A stretch of DNA of 64,000 bases from Catellatospora coxensis (GCF_016862635.1 NZ_BONI01000014.1:62001-126000); one strand, 5' to 3'; numbered from the stretch's first letter, positions 17,840-27,750 are shown. Notes: a model not told the origin generated them from the sequence alone. Translations and numbers: made by a program.

Positions 17840-18466
17840 ATGACCGAGCGGATCTCGGCCGCGCAGTTCCATGCGGCAGACGGCGTCGACGACTGGCGCG
17901 TCCTGTACCACCTGGTCTCGGCCCACTTCCGGACCGGATCGCTCGCCGACGGCGTCGCACTCGTCGACGAGATCGGCCGGCTCGCCGGACCCGCCGAACC
18001 GCAGCTGCGGGTCGATCTGCGGCCTGCGGGTGTCACGGTGAGCCTGACGGTCCGGGACGTCGCGCTGGCCCGCAGGATCTCGGCCGCCGCGAAGGAATTG
18101 GGGCTGCCGGCCGATCCGACCGCCGTCCAGCTCGTCAACGTCACGATCGATGCACTGGTCGGCGCGGACGTGCTGCCGTTCTGGCGTGCGGTGCTGGGCT
18201 ACGGCCAGATCGGCGACGACTACCTGTCCGACCCGCGAGGCCGTGGCCCGGGTGTCGGCTTCCAGTGCATGGAGGCTCCGCGCCCGGAGCGCAACCGCGT
18301 ACACCTCGACGTCGCCGTGCCGCACGAGCAGGCCCAGGCGCGGGTCGCCGCCGCGCTCGCCGCCGGAGGCCGCCTGGTTACCGCCGAGCACGCGCCGAAG
18401 TGGTGGGTGCTGGCCGATCCGGAAGGCAATGAGGTCTGTGTCGCCACCTGGGTCGGCAGGGAGTAG
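17840..18466 (+). CDS. Pterin carbinolamine dehydratase-like and VOC fusion protein
   Basis: 208 aa. Residues 1-95 resemble 4a-hydroxytetrahydrobiopterin (pterin-4a-carbinolamine) dehydratase: WRVLYHLVSAHFRTGSLADG followed by QLRVDLRPAGVTVSLTVRDV and LARRISAAAKELGL. The usual HPD/HHP-type His motif is replaced by EPQLRVDLRP, so dehydratase activity is doubtful. Residues 105-208 are a glyoxalase/VOC half-barrel module (FWRAVLGYGQIGDDYLSDPR; RNRVHLDVAVP; WVLADPEGNEVCVATW) with His and Glu where metal ligands are expected. This two-domain layout recurs in actinobacteria; its substrate is unknown. The ATG lies 7 nt after TAGCTT, fitting a leaderless start. Confidence 0.78.
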   Translation: MTERISAAQFHAADGVDDWRVLYHLVSAHFRTGSLADGVALVDEIGRLAGPAEPQLRVDLRPAGVTVSLTVRDVALARRISAAAKELGLPADPTAVQLVNVTIDALVGADVLPFWRAVLGYGQIGDDYLSDPRGRGPGVGFQCMEAPRPERNRVHLDVAVPHEQAQARVAAALAAGGRLVTAEHAPKWWVLADPEGNEVCVATWVGRE

Positions 18467-18556
18467 CGCAGTGGGCCCAAGCGAGGCCGCCTCGCCGGAC
18501 GCCTTCGCGGCGGGGCCGCACCGGCGTCGGCGGAGGCGGCCGTCCCCGGCGGCTCG

Positions 18557-19042
18557 CTACGCGGCGAGCAGCTCGTCGATCTGGTTGATCGCCAGCGAGG
18601 CGCCCTCGACGATGCCCATGTCGAGCACCTGCTGCAGCTGCTCGGCGGACTCGTAGGTGCTCACGTACGTCGCCCGGGTGCCGCCGTCGCGGGCGGTGAA
18701 GGTGTAGACGTTCTTGGAGACGGGCATCGTCGGGCTCGGGTTGAAGTCCAGGTCGGCGAAGCCGTCGTCGAAGGACAGGCTCGACGGCTCGTCGACGGCG
18801 GTGACCAGCCAGTAGCCGGCGTGCTTGTCGCCCTCGGGGCCGGTCATGAAGTAGGTGACGCGCCCGCCGGGCCGCAGGTCGTGCTCGACCACGGTCGCCG
18901 GGTAGGTCGGCGGGCCCCATACCTTCTCCAGCTGGCGCGGGTCGGCGTAGAGCTGCCAGATCCGGGCCACCGGGGCGGCGAAGTCGGCGGTGATGGTCAG
19001 CGTCAGGTTGTCGAGGTCGTGCCGGACGTCGGTCACGGGCAT
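18557..19042 (-). CDS. SRPBCC (AHSA1-type) domain protein
   Basis: A 161-aa START/Bet v1-like fold of the AHSA1 (activator of Hsp90 ATPase homolog 1) group: [55 protein letters not shown] and ALAINQ-like final helix SLAINQIDELLAA. These proteins bind hydrophobic ligands and are commonly paired with an ArsR-family repressor, as here. It starts 3 nt after the regulator gene stop, so the two genes form one operon. The physiological ligand is unknown. Confidence 0.88.
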   Translation of the reverse strand: MPVTDVRHDLDNLTLTITADFAAPVARIWQLYADPRQLEKVWGPPTYPATVVEHDLRPGGRVTYFMTGPEGDKHAGYWLVTAVDEPSSLSFDDGFADLDFNPSPTMPVSKNVYTFTARDGGTRATYVSTYESAEQLQQVLDMGIVEGASLAINQIDELLAA

Positions 19043-19045
19043 GGT

Positions 19046-19387
19046 TCAGTCCTCCTGGTCGGTATCGGATGCGATGAGCTCGTCGATGCGCGCGATGCGG
19101 CCGCGCCACACCTGCTCCAGCTCGGCGAGCATGGACGCCACCGAGCGCACCGCCGCCACGTCGCCGCTGACCAGCTGCTCGCGGCCGCTGCGCAGCTTGG
19201 TGAGCAGGCCGGCCTTCTCCAGCACGGCGACGTGTTTCTGCACCGCGGCGAAGCTCATGTCGTACTTCGCCGCGAGCGCGGAGACCGAGTGCTGCCCGGC
19301 CAGCACGCGGCGCATGATGTCGCGCCGGGTGCGGTCGGCCAGGGCGTGGAAGAAGGCGTCTGCTTGGTCCTCGCTCTGCTCGGCCAC
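19046..19387 (-). CDS. ArsR-family transcriptional repressor
   Basis: A 113-aa winged-helix regulator: FHALADRTRRDIMRRVLAGQ, SVSALAAKYDMSFAAVQKHV (recognition helix about 40-60), then EKAGLLTKLRSGREQLV. It has no CxC metal motif, as in the ArsR subgroup paired with SRPBCC proteins. The GTG at 19387 is chosen over a TTG at 19402 since the latter lies inside the operator. The palindrome at 19398-19415 lies immediately upstream, so autorepression of the two-gene operon is expected. Confidence 0.88.
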   Translation of the reverse strand: MAEQSEDQADAFFHALADRTRRDIMRRVLAGQHSVSALAAKYDMSFAAVQKHVAVLEKAGLLTKLRSGREQLVSGDVAAVRSVASMLAELEQVWRGRIARIDELIASDTDQED

Positions 19388-19397
19388 GCCCCAAATA

Positions 19398-19415
19398 TAC
19401 AACCAATCGGTTGTA
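19398..19415. promoter_or_regulatory. ArsR-family operator
   Basis: TACAACC-AATC-GGTTGTA is a perfect 7-bp inverted repeat 10 nt upstream of the ArsR start. It contains the ACAACC...GGTTGT pattern typical for regulators of ArsR-SRPBCC operons. Confidence 0.7.
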
Positions 19416-19434
19416 CGTTGTCAAGAAAGCCTGG

Positions 19435-20958
19435 TCATCGCCGGTATTGGGCCGCCGAACCCCTGGTCGCCGGGTCCTCGTACGCCCCGGCGCGGCCCCG
19501 GTCGACGTGCCAGCTGGTCAGCGTGCTGACCGTGGCGTTGGGGTTGGCGCGGTCGCCGACCACCCGCAGCCGGGTCGTCCAGCGCTGCGGCGTCACCTCG
19601 TACAGGTCGTAGCCGTACCGGTTGCCCTCGAAGTACTGCAGGTGCGGGTTGGCCTGCCCGAGCCGCGGCCCGTTGGTCGCGTTCCAGCTCGCCGAGTACG
19701 CCCCCGAGGTCGTCGAGTGCGCCACGAACTCGGTCCCGATCACCGGTGCGGCCAGGTTGTCGAAGTCGGGGCGCACGTCCTGCACGAACGCGCTGTGCCA
19801 GTCGCCGGTGATGGTGACGAAGTCGGCGATGCCCTGCTGCTGGGCGTAGGTGAGCAGTTCGGTGCGCTCGGCCCGGAAGCCGTCCCACTGGTCGGTGAAC
19901 ATGTATCCGCCGTCGGGGTTGCGCTGCTGGCTGAGGAAGATCGAGTTGACCCAGCAGTGCCAGCCGCCGCCGCGCTGGGAGATCCGGTCCTTGACCCACT
20001 GCTTCTGCGTCGCGCCCAGGATCGACCCGCCGGTGAGGTTCTGCTCGGTGCGGTACTGCCGCAGGTCGAGGATGACCAGCTCCAGCAGGTCGCCCCACTT
20101 GCGGTGGCGGTAGATGCGCGGGTCGGGCAGCGCCGTGTCGGAGCCCTCCAGCCGCAGCGGCAGGTGCTCGTACCAGCCCTGGTAGGCCGCCGAGCGGCGG
20201 GCCACGAAACTCGCCGCGCCACGCGAACCGGTGTAGTCGTTGACGACCTCGTGATCGTCCCAGGTCAGGTAGAACGGGTGCGCGGCGTGCACGTCGCGCA
20301 GCAGCGGGTCGCCCTTGTACAGCGCGTGCAGCTTGCGGTAGTCGTTCAGGGTGTACGCGGTGCCCAGCTCCGAGCCCTCGTACACGTAGTCGCCGAGGTG
20401 CACCACGAAGTCCAGGTTGGCGTCGGCGGCGATGTCGCGCATCCCCGGGTACTCGCCGGACTGGTAGTGCTGGCAGTTCAGCGACGCGAACCGGACCAGG
20501 TTCACCGAGCCGACCGGCGCGGTCTTCGTCCGCCCGACCCGGCTGTACTGGCCCAGCGCCCGGAACCGGTAGTGGTAGCGCCGCCCGGCGCTCAACCCGT
20601 CGACGACGATGTGGACACTGTGCCCGAGCAGCACCGACGCGGCGACCGACCCGGACGCGACCACGTCGCTCATCGCCGCGTCGGTGGCGACGCTCCAGTC
20701 GACCTGCACGATGTCGGGCAGCGGCTGCACGTCCGTGAGGGGGTCCGGGGCCAGCCGGGTCCACAGCACGACGCTGGTCGGCAGCGGGTCGCCGGAGCCG
20801 ACACCGAGGGTGAACGGGGCCGGATCCCAGCTCGCGCCCAGTGCCGCGGCGGCGGCGTAGGCGGCCCGCGGGCCGAGTTCCCGGGCCAGCGGCCACGCGG
20901 TGGCCAGCGCGCCCGCGCCGGCGGCGGCCTGCAGCAGTTGGCGGCGGTGCAGGGCCAT
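19435..20958 (-). CDS. phoD: PhoD-family alkaline phosphatase, Tat-exported
   Basis: A 507-aa phosphodiesterase/phosphatase. The N terminus HRRQLLQAAAGAGALATA is a twin-arginine signal peptide. The PhoD N-terminal domain follows (LGVGSGDPLPTSVVLWTRLA), then the metallophosphatase core: NCQHYQSGEYP, HLGDYVYEG, TWDDHEVVNDY and TGDWHSAFV, which hold the Ca/Fe ligands. It hydrolyses phosphate mono- and diesters outside the cell. The start overlaps the preceding gene stop by one base (TGATG), so the two are translationally coupled. No PHO box could be assigned with confidence. Confidence 0.93.
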   Translation of the reverse strand: MALHRRQLLQAAAGAGALATAWPLARELGPRAAYAAAAALGASWDPAPFTLGVGSGDPLPTSVVLWTRLAPDPLTDVQPLPDIVQVDWSVATDAAMSDVVASGSVAASVLLGHSVHIVVDGLSAGRRYHYRFRALGQYSRVGRTKTAPVGSVNLVRFASLNCQHYQSGEYPGMRDIAADANLDFVVHLGDYVYEGSELGTAYTLNDYRKLHALYKGDPLLRDVHAAHPFYLTWDDHEVVNDYTGSRGAASFVARRSAAYQGWYEHLPLRLEGSDTALPDPRIYRHRKWGDLLELVILDLRQYRTEQNLTGGSILGATQKQWVKDRISQRGGGWHCWVNSIFLSQQRNPDGGYMFTDQWDGFRAERTELLTYAQQQGIADFVTITGDWHSAFVQDVRPDFDNLAAPVIGTEFVAHSTTSGAYSASWNATNGPRLGQANPHLQYFEGNRYGYDLYEVTPQRWTTRLRVVGDRANPNATVSTLTSWHVDRGRAGAYEDPATRGSAAQYRR

Positions 20959-22064
20959 CAGGCTCCTCCGGTGATGCTCAGGGACAGGGAGTCGACGTAG
21001 CCGTCGTTGGAGGCGCCGCCGGAGCGCACGAACAGCAGCTCGACCTGCGCGGTGCGGCTGCCCACGGGCACGGCGCCGGCCGCGGTGCGCGACAGCATCC
21101 CGGTGGTGTCGGCGCGCTGCGCGGCGGTGACCGGCCCGAGCACCACCGTGGCCAGGGTCTGCCCGGCGGCGTTGCGGAACGCGACGGACAGCTGCGCGGT
21201 GTCGTTCTGGTCGGCGTACCCGCCGAGCCAGGCCGCCACGTCGTAGCGGGCGGTGCCGGCGTCGATCGCCGCGGTGCCGGGCAGCGTCACGCTCTGCCCG
21301 ATGCGGCTGCGGGCCGAGGTGCCGCCGCCGAGGAAGTTGACACCGCGGTCGGCCGGTCCGGGGCTGGCGGAGTTCGGATACCCGCTGGTGCCGTACGTGA
21401 TGACGGCCGTGCCGCCCTCCAGGTGCGTCCAGCCGGGGATCGACGCGGTCGCGCCGCCGCTGCCGCCGGGGCCGGCGTCGCCGCCCGGGTTGGCGAGCAG
21501 GTTCACGTCCGGTGTGGACAGGATGAGCCAGAGGCTGTCGGCGTAGCCGTCGTTGGAGACGTTGCCGTCGCGGGTGAACAGCAGCAGCACCCGGGCGGTG
21601 CGGCTGCCGGGCGGCACGGTGCCGGTCTGGGCGCGGCGCAGCAGGCCGGTCGTGTTCGCGCGTTCGGCGGCGGTGACCGGGCCGAGCACGACCACGCCGA
21701 GGGGGCGGGCGGCGGCGTCGAGGAACTCGACGGACAGGCGTACGCCGTCGTCCTGGGCCGCGTAGCCGCCCAGCCAACCGCCGACGTCGAACAGGACCGT
21801 GCCCGCGTCGATCTGCGCCGTCATCGGCAGCGTGATCTGCTGCGTGAGCCGGGTGCGCGGGGAGTCGCCGCCGCCGAGGAAGTTCGCGCCGCGATCGGTC
21901 GGCCCGGGGCTGGACGCGGTCGGATAACCGCTGCTGCCGTACGCGATGACGGCCGCGACGCCCTCGATGGTGGTCCACCCGGGGATCACCGGGGTCGGCG
22001 TGCCGGCGCCGCCGGTGCCGACGTCGGCGCCCGGGTTGGCGATCAGGTTCGCTGTCTTCACCAT
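20958..22064 (-). CDS. Tandem-repeat protein coupled to PhoD
   Basis: 368 aa made of two homologous halves of about 170 residues: each has (N)LIANPGADVG / NLLANPGGDAG, IPGWT, AVI(A/T)YG(S/T)SGYP, SPGP(T/A)DRG(A/V)NFLGGG, then WLGGYA, VVLGPVTAA, TTG(L/M)L and SNDGY(A/V)DSL. This is a jelly-roll, carbohydrate-binding-like beta-sandwich common in secreted actinobacterial proteins. No signal peptide is present at MVKTANLIANPG, although the next gene encodes a Tat substrate, so export as a folded partner is possible. First gene of the pair, SD CAGGAGG. Confidence 0.75.
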   Translation of the reverse strand: MVKTANLIANPGADVGTGGAGTPTPVIPGWTTIEGVAAVIAYGSSGYPTASSPGPTDRGANFLGGGDSPRTRLTQQITLPMTAQIDAGTVLFDVGGWLGGYAAQDDGVRLSVEFLDAAARPLGVVVLGPVTAAERANTTGLLRRAQTGTVPPGSRTARVLLLFTRDGNVSNDGYADSLWLILSTPDVNLLANPGGDAGPGGSGGATASIPGWTHLEGGTAVITYGTSGYPNSASPGPADRGVNFLGGGTSARSRIGQSVTLPGTAAIDAGTARYDVAAWLGGYADQNDTAQLSVAFRNAAGQTLATVVLGPVTAAQRADTTGMLSRTAAGAVPVGSRTAQVELLFVRSGGASNDGYVDSLSLSITGGA

Positions 22065-22210
22065 GGCCTCCTGACGGGATCGCCAGCAGCGTGCGGGCGT
22101 CCGCTGTCGTGGCGGCGACGCACGCATGGCGGCCGCGTGAAGCGGCGGTGATCGCCGGACATCATCTTGCGGCGACCGCGACGGACCGCCGCGTGGGAAT
22201 GTTCGTGCTG

Positions 22211-23005
22211 TCAGGACGTCTTGCGCTGTGACTCCGTGGACGTGGCCGGCGGGTCGGGCTGCTGCAGCTCCTGCCAGTGCCCGAACATGTGGATCAGCAC
22301 CGTGAGTTCGGGAACGGCGCTGAGCAGCTGCGACACCGCCGGGCGGCGGCTGTCGGTCCAGATCTTCAGGCGGGTCTTGGCTGCCTCGACCCGCGTGATG
22401 GCGTGCCACGGCACCAGCGAATCGCGCCAGCGCACCCCGTCGGCGGCGAGTGTGATCGGCCCGAAGACCGCGGCGCCGGTCTTGCGAAGTTCTTCGATCT
22501 TGAGCGGGAGCTTGATCGCGGAGATGTTGGCGTCCACGAACGACACGATCTCCGGCAGTTCCTTGTAGCGCGGTTTGCTCAGGTCGACGACCTCGCCATT
22601 GGTCAGGTCCAGCCGGCAGATCGGCACCTCGACGTACGCGGTGCCGAGGTTGGTGACCCTGGTCCAGTACCGCAGGTGCGCGACATCCTGCCAGGTCACC
22701 ACCGAGGTGGCCGTGCCCTGAGGATCGACGGTCAGGGTCCCGCCGGTGTACAGGTGCAGCCACGTGTTGGCCTTGCGCCAGGTGACCAGCGCGGCGATCG
22801 CCGCCAGTGCGAGCACGCCCACGCCCATCGCGATGACCGCGCCCACGCCGTCGTTGAGGGTCAGCAGCAGCAGAGCCAGCGCGGCGACGCAGACGACGAC
22901 GACGATGTCGGCGGCGATCGCGGGCCGGTAGCGGCCCCGCAGCTCACCCAGGCCGGCTTCGGTCACGGCCTGCTCGATCGAGCGTCCACCCTCACGACCC
23001 ACCAT
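22211..23005 (-). CDS. DUF6585-like membrane protein
   Basis: 264 aa. A short N-terminal segment LGELRGRYRPAIAADIVVVV leads to two membrane helices (about 30-50 and 55-75). The cytosolic part then has LHLYTGGTLTVDPQGTAT, VVTWQDVAHLRYW, RYKELPEIVSFVDANI, and TLAADGVRWRDSLVPWHAI. These two PH-like beta domains are typical of the DUF6585 group in which a 'YxxGL' element is followed by a 'PW..I' element. Function unknown. ATG 23005 preferred over the GTG six codons upstream. Divergent from the glutaredoxin-like gene. Confidence 0.65.
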   Translation of the reverse strand: MVGREGGRSIEQAVTEAGLGELRGRYRPAIAADIVVVVCVAALALLLLTLNDGVGAVIAMGVGVLALAAIAALVTWRKANTWLHLYTGGTLTVDPQGTATSVVTWQDVAHLRYWTRVTNLGTAYVEVPICRLDLTNGEVVDLSKPRYKELPEIVSFVDANISAIKLPLKIEELRKTGAAVFGPITLAADGVRWRDSLVPWHAITRVEAAKTRLKIWTDSRRPAVSQLLSAVPELTVLIHMFGHWQELQQPDPPATSTESQRKTS

Positions 23006-23129
23006 GGGCAGATCATGCCGCACACATGGTCATTCATCAATGGGTTGCGGTGTGCCAGGTCGGCCTGGAGATCGGCTTCGCCCGAACGCGGGTTACCCGG
23101 CTCGGGCGATGCCCGATAGCGTCTGGCGC

Positions 23130-23561
23130 ATGGCACGCAGATGGATGTTCCCGACGCTGATCGCGATCAGCGGCGCGGCGATGGCGGCACGGCAGGTCGC
23201 CACCGGCTCCCCGGTCGCCGGGGCGGTGCTCGCGGTGCTGTTCGGGCTGCTCGCGTTCATCCTGTCGCCGCTGGCCTTCCCGCGGTCGATCGCCGCCGCC
23301 GAAGCGCAGCGGCGCGCCGCCGAGGACGGCAGACCCATCGTGTACTGGCGCACGGGCTGCCCGTTCTGCCTGCGCCTGCGCGCCCGGCTCGGTCCGGCCG
23401 GAGCGCGGCGGGCGCACTGGGTCGACATCTGGCGCGACCCGGACGGGGCGGCCGCGGTGCGCGCCATCACCGGCGGGGACGAGACGGTGCCGACCGTCGT
23501 CATCGGCGACCGGTCGCACGTCAACCCCGACCCGAACTGGCTCCGGCAGCAGCTCGCCTGA
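23130..23561 (+). CDS. Membrane-anchored glutaredoxin-like protein
   Basis: 143 aa. Two membrane helices (about 8-22 and 28-49) precede a glutaredoxin fold with the redox motif CPFC (C77, C80) in VYWRTGCPFCLRLRARL. TVPTVVIGDRSHVNP supplies the cis-Pro loop. It likely reduces disulfides or acts in mycothiol-linked redox on the cytosolic face, like mycoredoxins. A TAGCGT box (23117-23122) lies 7 nt before the ATG, suggesting a leaderless transcript; the ATG at 23109 is less likely. Confidence 0.8.
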   Translation: MARRWMFPTLIAISGAAMAARQVATGSPVAGAVLAVLFGLLAFILSPLAFPRSIAAAEAQRRAAEDGRPIVYWRTGCPFCLRLRARLGPAGARRAHWVDIWRDPDGAAAVRAITGGDETVPTVVIGDRSHVNPDPNWLRQQLA

Positions 23562-23581
23562 CGGCGGTTCGGCCTGCGACG

Positions 23582-24787
23582 TCAGGCGTTGGCTGCCGGC
23601 GTGGCGGCGGTCCGAAACCAGCGCGGGCGGCGGGGGACCGCCAGCAGCGCCACTCCCAGCTGCACCGCCCCGGCGGCGATCAGTGTCGGGCCCGCCCCGG
23701 CCAGGCCGATGACCGCGCCGCCGAGCAGCAGCCCGGTGGAGACCGCGCCGTCGTGCAGCAGGCTTTCGGCGGCGAACGCCGCCCGGCGGTCGGCCCCTTC
23801 CGTGGTGGTGCTGATGAGCCGGTTCAGCGCGCCGATGCCCAGCGGCATGAAGAATCCGCCGGCCGCCGCGGCGCATCCGAGCAGGGCCGGCGACCCGGTC
23901 AGGGCGGGCAGTGCCAGGAACGTGACACCCAGCGCCGCCCAGCCGGTCGCCATCGTGGCCAGCATCGGCAGCCGCGGCACGAGGGTGGGCGCGAGCAGCG
24001 CCCCGGCGAGCGAGCCGATCCCGTAGCCGGTCAGCGCCGCCGACACCAGGATCCCGGGCCGTGCGGTCTGCGCGCCGAGGATGGCCAGCCCGAGCGTGAA
24101 CGCGAACCACACGAGCCCGCCGACGGCCGACATGGTGACACCGATGCGGATGTCGCGGTGGCGGCGCAACACGTCGCGCAGCGGCGGCGCGACATCGAGC
24201 TCGGCCGCGGGTGCCGCGGTGCCGCGTACACCGAGCATGAGCAGCGCGGCGACGGCGACGCCGGTGGCTTCGGCCCACAGCAGTGGCATCGTGCCGCCCT
24301 GGGCCACGGCCCACCCGGCCAGCGGTGGCGCGAAGATCATCGTCACCCGGTGCAGGAAGTCCTGCCAGGCCAGCGCCTTCGTCGCGGCAGTCGGCCCGAC
24401 CCGGTCGCCGAGGTCGGCCAGCAGCGCCCGCTGGGCGGGCCCGCTCAGCGCGGTCGCGCAGCCGGTGATCAGCCCGGTGGCCGCGAGATGGGCTGCGGAG
24501 ATCCCGCCGAACGCGACCCCGACGGGCACCACGAGCAGGCCGACGACCTGCACCGCGAGTACGCAGGCCAGCGTCCGGCCTCCGGTCAGGCGCTGGCGCA
24601 GCCGGCGTGCCCACCACGCGGAGGTCAGCACCGGCAACCCGACCGCGCCGCCGACCAGGCCCGTGGTCCAGACCGAACCGGTCTCGGCCAGGGCCACCAG
24701 TGGCAGTGCGACGGCGGTGGCCCGCTGTCCCGTCCAGGTGATCAAGGTGGTGGTCAGCATCGCGGCGATGTCACGGCGGGGGTTCAC
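23582..24787 (-). CDS. MFS transporter
   Basis: A 401-aa major facilitator with about 12 membrane helices: TGLVGGAVGLPVLTSAWWAR, the loop-2/3 RRLRQRLTGGR, then KALAWQDFLHRVTMIFAPPL in helices 4-5. It belongs to the group of small drug/metabolite exporters (EntS/DHA3-like). The substrate cannot be read. GTG 24787 chosen (MNPRRDIAAMLTTTLITW). Divergent from a LysR regulator with only 73 nt between starts, so probably controlled by it. Confidence 0.85.
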   Translation of the reverse strand: MNPRRDIAAMLTTTLITWTGQRATAVALPLVALAETGSVWTTGLVGGAVGLPVLTSAWWARRLRQRLTGGRTLACVLAVQVVGLLVVPVGVAFGGISAAHLAATGLITGCATALSGPAQRALLADLGDRVGPTAATKALAWQDFLHRVTMIFAPPLAGWAVAQGGTMPLLWAEATGVAVAALLMLGVRGTAAPAAELDVAPPLRDVLRRHRDIRIGVTMSAVGGLVWFAFTLGLAILGAQTARPGILVSAALTGYGIGSLAGALLAPTLVPRLPMLATMATGWAALGVTFLALPALTGSPALLGCAAAAGGFFMPLGIGALNRLISTTTEGADRRAAFAAESLLHDGAVSTGLLLGGAVIGLAGAGPTLIAAGAVQLGVALLAVPRRPRWFRTAATPAANA

Positions 24788-24843
24788 GTCTTCGATCTTC
24801 GAACCGGGCCGCGTCGGACGGTAGGCGGTGATCCGTGACCGCT

Positions 24844-24866
24844 GCTCATAAGCTCGGCATATGAGC
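24844..24866. promoter_or_regulatory. LysR-type operator overlapping the LysR start
   Basis: GCTCATA-N9-TATGAGC is a perfect 7-bp inverted repeat. It covers the TAAGCT -10 box (24849-24854) and the ATG at 24861, as expected for an autorepressing LysR-family site. Confidence 0.5.
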
Positions 24867-25766
24867 TCATTGCCGTCGGTGGACGATCTACGCCTGGTCG
24901 AGGCCGTGGCCAGGCACGGCTCGCTCGGGGCCGCCGGGCGCGAATTGATGATCAGCCAACCCGCCGCCAGCAACCGCCTCGCCGCGCTCGAACGCCGTAT
25001 CGGCGAGCGCCTGTTCGACCGCGACACCACCGGGGCACGCCCGACCGCCGCCGGTCGCGCGCTGTGCCACGAGGCGACCCACGTGCTCGGCCACCTGGAG
25101 GCGATCTTCGACCGGACCCGTGCCGCCGCGCAGTCGCGCACGCTGACCGTCGGCACCTTCGGCAGCCTCGCGCCGTGGCTGTTCCCGGCCCTCGACGACC
25201 TCCTCGCCGACGCCGCCGTCACCCCGGTCGTCGACCACGGCGACCGGCTCGTGGGGTGGGTCGGCGAAGGCTCGCTGGACGCCGCGTTCGTCGCGATCGC
25301 CAACCAGCTGCGCCTGCCCGCGACCGTCGGCGCGGTCCCGGTGGCCGTCGACCGGCTGGCCGTGCTCAGCCCGTCCGGTGTCACCACCGGACGGGGCCGT
25401 CACCCGTTCGCGGGCCGCACGGTCGTCACCTACACGTACGACATGTCCACCGAGGCGCTGCACCGCAGGCTGTCCGAACTCGGCGGCATGCCCCGGACGG
25501 CGGCCACCGCCGAGACGGCGGTGCGCCTGGCCCGCAAGCTCGCCTGCCCGGCGGTGCTGCCGCGCGGGCTCGCCCTGGCGTACGCCGCCCCCGGTGAGCG
25601 GGTCACGGCCGCGGCGGTGACCGGTCGGCTCACCCTCTACATGGTCACCACCCGCCCGACCCCGCCCGAGTTCGCGCCGCTCACGACACGACTGCACACC
25701 CATCTCGGCCTGGACGGCCCCGTCACGCCGACCTCGACGGGAACCGCTGCCGGTGGCCGGCGTTAG
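24861..25766 (+). CDS. LysR-family transcriptional regulator
   Basis: 301 aa. N-terminal winged helix: LRLVEAVARHGSLGAAGREL and SQPAASNRLAALERRIGERL, LFDRDTTGARPTAAG (residues 8-67). The C-terminal co-inducer-binding domain of PBP2 type begins with TLTVGTFGSLAPWLFPALDD. The divergent MFS gene is the likely target. A TAAGCT box 6 nt before the ATG suggests a leaderless mRNA. The C-terminal 20 residues are Thr/Gly-rich and non-conserved. Confidence 0.92.
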   Translation: MSSLPSVDDLRLVEAVARHGSLGAAGRELMISQPAASNRLAALERRIGERLFDRDTTGARPTAAGRALCHEATHVLGHLEAIFDRTRAAAQSRTLTVGTFGSLAPWLFPALDDLLADAAVTPVVDHGDRLVGWVGEGSLDAAFVAIANQLRLPATVGAVPVAVDRLAVLSPSGVTTGRGRHPFAGRTVVTYTYDMSTEALHRRLSELGGMPRTAATAETAVRLARKLACPAVLPRGLALAYAAPGERVTAAAVTGRLTLYMVTTRPTPPEFAPLTTRLHTHLGLDGPVTPTSTGTAAGGRR

Positions 25767-25810
25767 GGTTCGCGCGGTGCCGGATCCAGCACCGTCAAGT
25801 CTCGCCTGGG

Positions 25811-25847
25811 CGGCCGGCGGCGAACCAGTCGGGTTCGCCGCCGGCCG
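25811..25847. terminator. Bidirectional terminator between LysR and ABC permease genes
   Basis: A perfect 16-bp stem (25811-25826 with 25832-25847) and a 5-nt loop lie between two convergent genes and end 3 nt before the permease stop codon. Confidence 0.7.
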
Positions 25848-25849
25848 GG

Positions 25850-27048
25850 TCAGACGCCTGCGAGCGCCTCGGTCGGCGTGAGCCGAGCTGCCCGGACCGC
25901 GGGGTAGAGGCCCGCGACCGCGCCGATCAGCAGCGTCGAGGCGAACCCGCCCGCCGTGGCCCACACCGGCACCACGGCGGGCCAGTGCTGGGTGGCCGCG
26001 TAGCCGCCGGTGACCGTGACGCCGATGGCGATGCCGCCGAGGCCGCCGAGGGCCGACAGCAGCAGCGACTCGACCAGGAACTGCAGCAGGATCTGGCCGC
26101 GGGTGGCCCCGAGCGCCCGGCGCAGGCCGATCTCGGACCGGCGTTCGAGCACCGAGATCACCATCGTGTTGGTGACGCCGATCCCGCCGACCAGCAGCGC
26201 CACCGCGCCCAGGCCGAGCAGCAGACCGCTGAACGTGTTCTCGGTGATCGTCCGGGCGGCCAAGGCGTCGGACGGCCGCGAGACCAGGACCTCGTGCGGC
26301 GCGCCCGGCCGCACGGTGCGGGGGAGGACCTTGCGCACCGCGACGACCGCGTCCTCGGCGGTGCGCGTGTAGACGGTCGTCGGATGCCCGTCGAAGCCCA
26401 GGTACGCCGTCGCCGCCGACCAGCCGACGAATACGGCGCGGTCCAGGTCCTCGGCCAGCGGCACCGGCCGCAGCACGCCCACCACGGTGAAGCGGTGGCT
26501 GCCGAGCACGATCTGCGGCCGGGCGGCGGTGTCGGCGATGCCGAGCCGTTGCGCCGCGGTCCAGCCCAGCACCGCCGTCGGGAAGTCGGCGGTGGGCAGG
26601 CTCAGCCAGCGCCCGCTGAGCGGGCTCAACCCGACCGTCTCCGGCAGGTCGAGCCGGCCCGCGTACACGGTGAGGCTGCCGGTCTGCGCGGGGTGGACGT
26701 GCTCGTTGCGGTACGCGTGCACGCCGGGCAGCCGCCCGACCGCCGACACCGACTCCACCGCCGCGACCCGGGCGATCATGGGGATCGCCTCGTCCGGCAG
26801 CTGCGCGGGCTTGTCGTCCGACGTCCGGCCCGGTTCGACCGTGAGCAGGTTGGTGCCCAGGTCGTCCAGCTGCCGGTCCAGTTCGGCCCGGCTGGAGCTG
26901 GAGATGCCGACCACGGCGATCATCGCGGCGATGCCGATCGCGATGCCGAGCGCGGACAGGAACACCCGCAGCCGCCGTGACCGCAGCCCGGCCGCGCCGA
27001 CCCGCAGCACGTCGCCCGGTGACAGCCGCCCGGGTCGGGGCGGGGCGC

Positions 27049-27052
<4 letters not shown>
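25850..27052 (-). CDS. MacB-like ABC transporter permease
   Basis: 400 aa. An N-terminal membrane helix ([20 protein letters not shown]), a periplasmic-type MacB core domain (about 60-255; [30 protein letters not shown]), and three C-terminal helices of FtsX type ([54 protein letters not shown]). With the ATPase and adaptor it forms an efflux or mechanotransmission complex for peptides or lipids. The start overlaps the ATPase stop (ATGA). Last gene of the operon. Confidence 0.92.
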
Positions 27053-27746
<694 letters not shown>

Positions 27747-27750
<4 letters not shown>

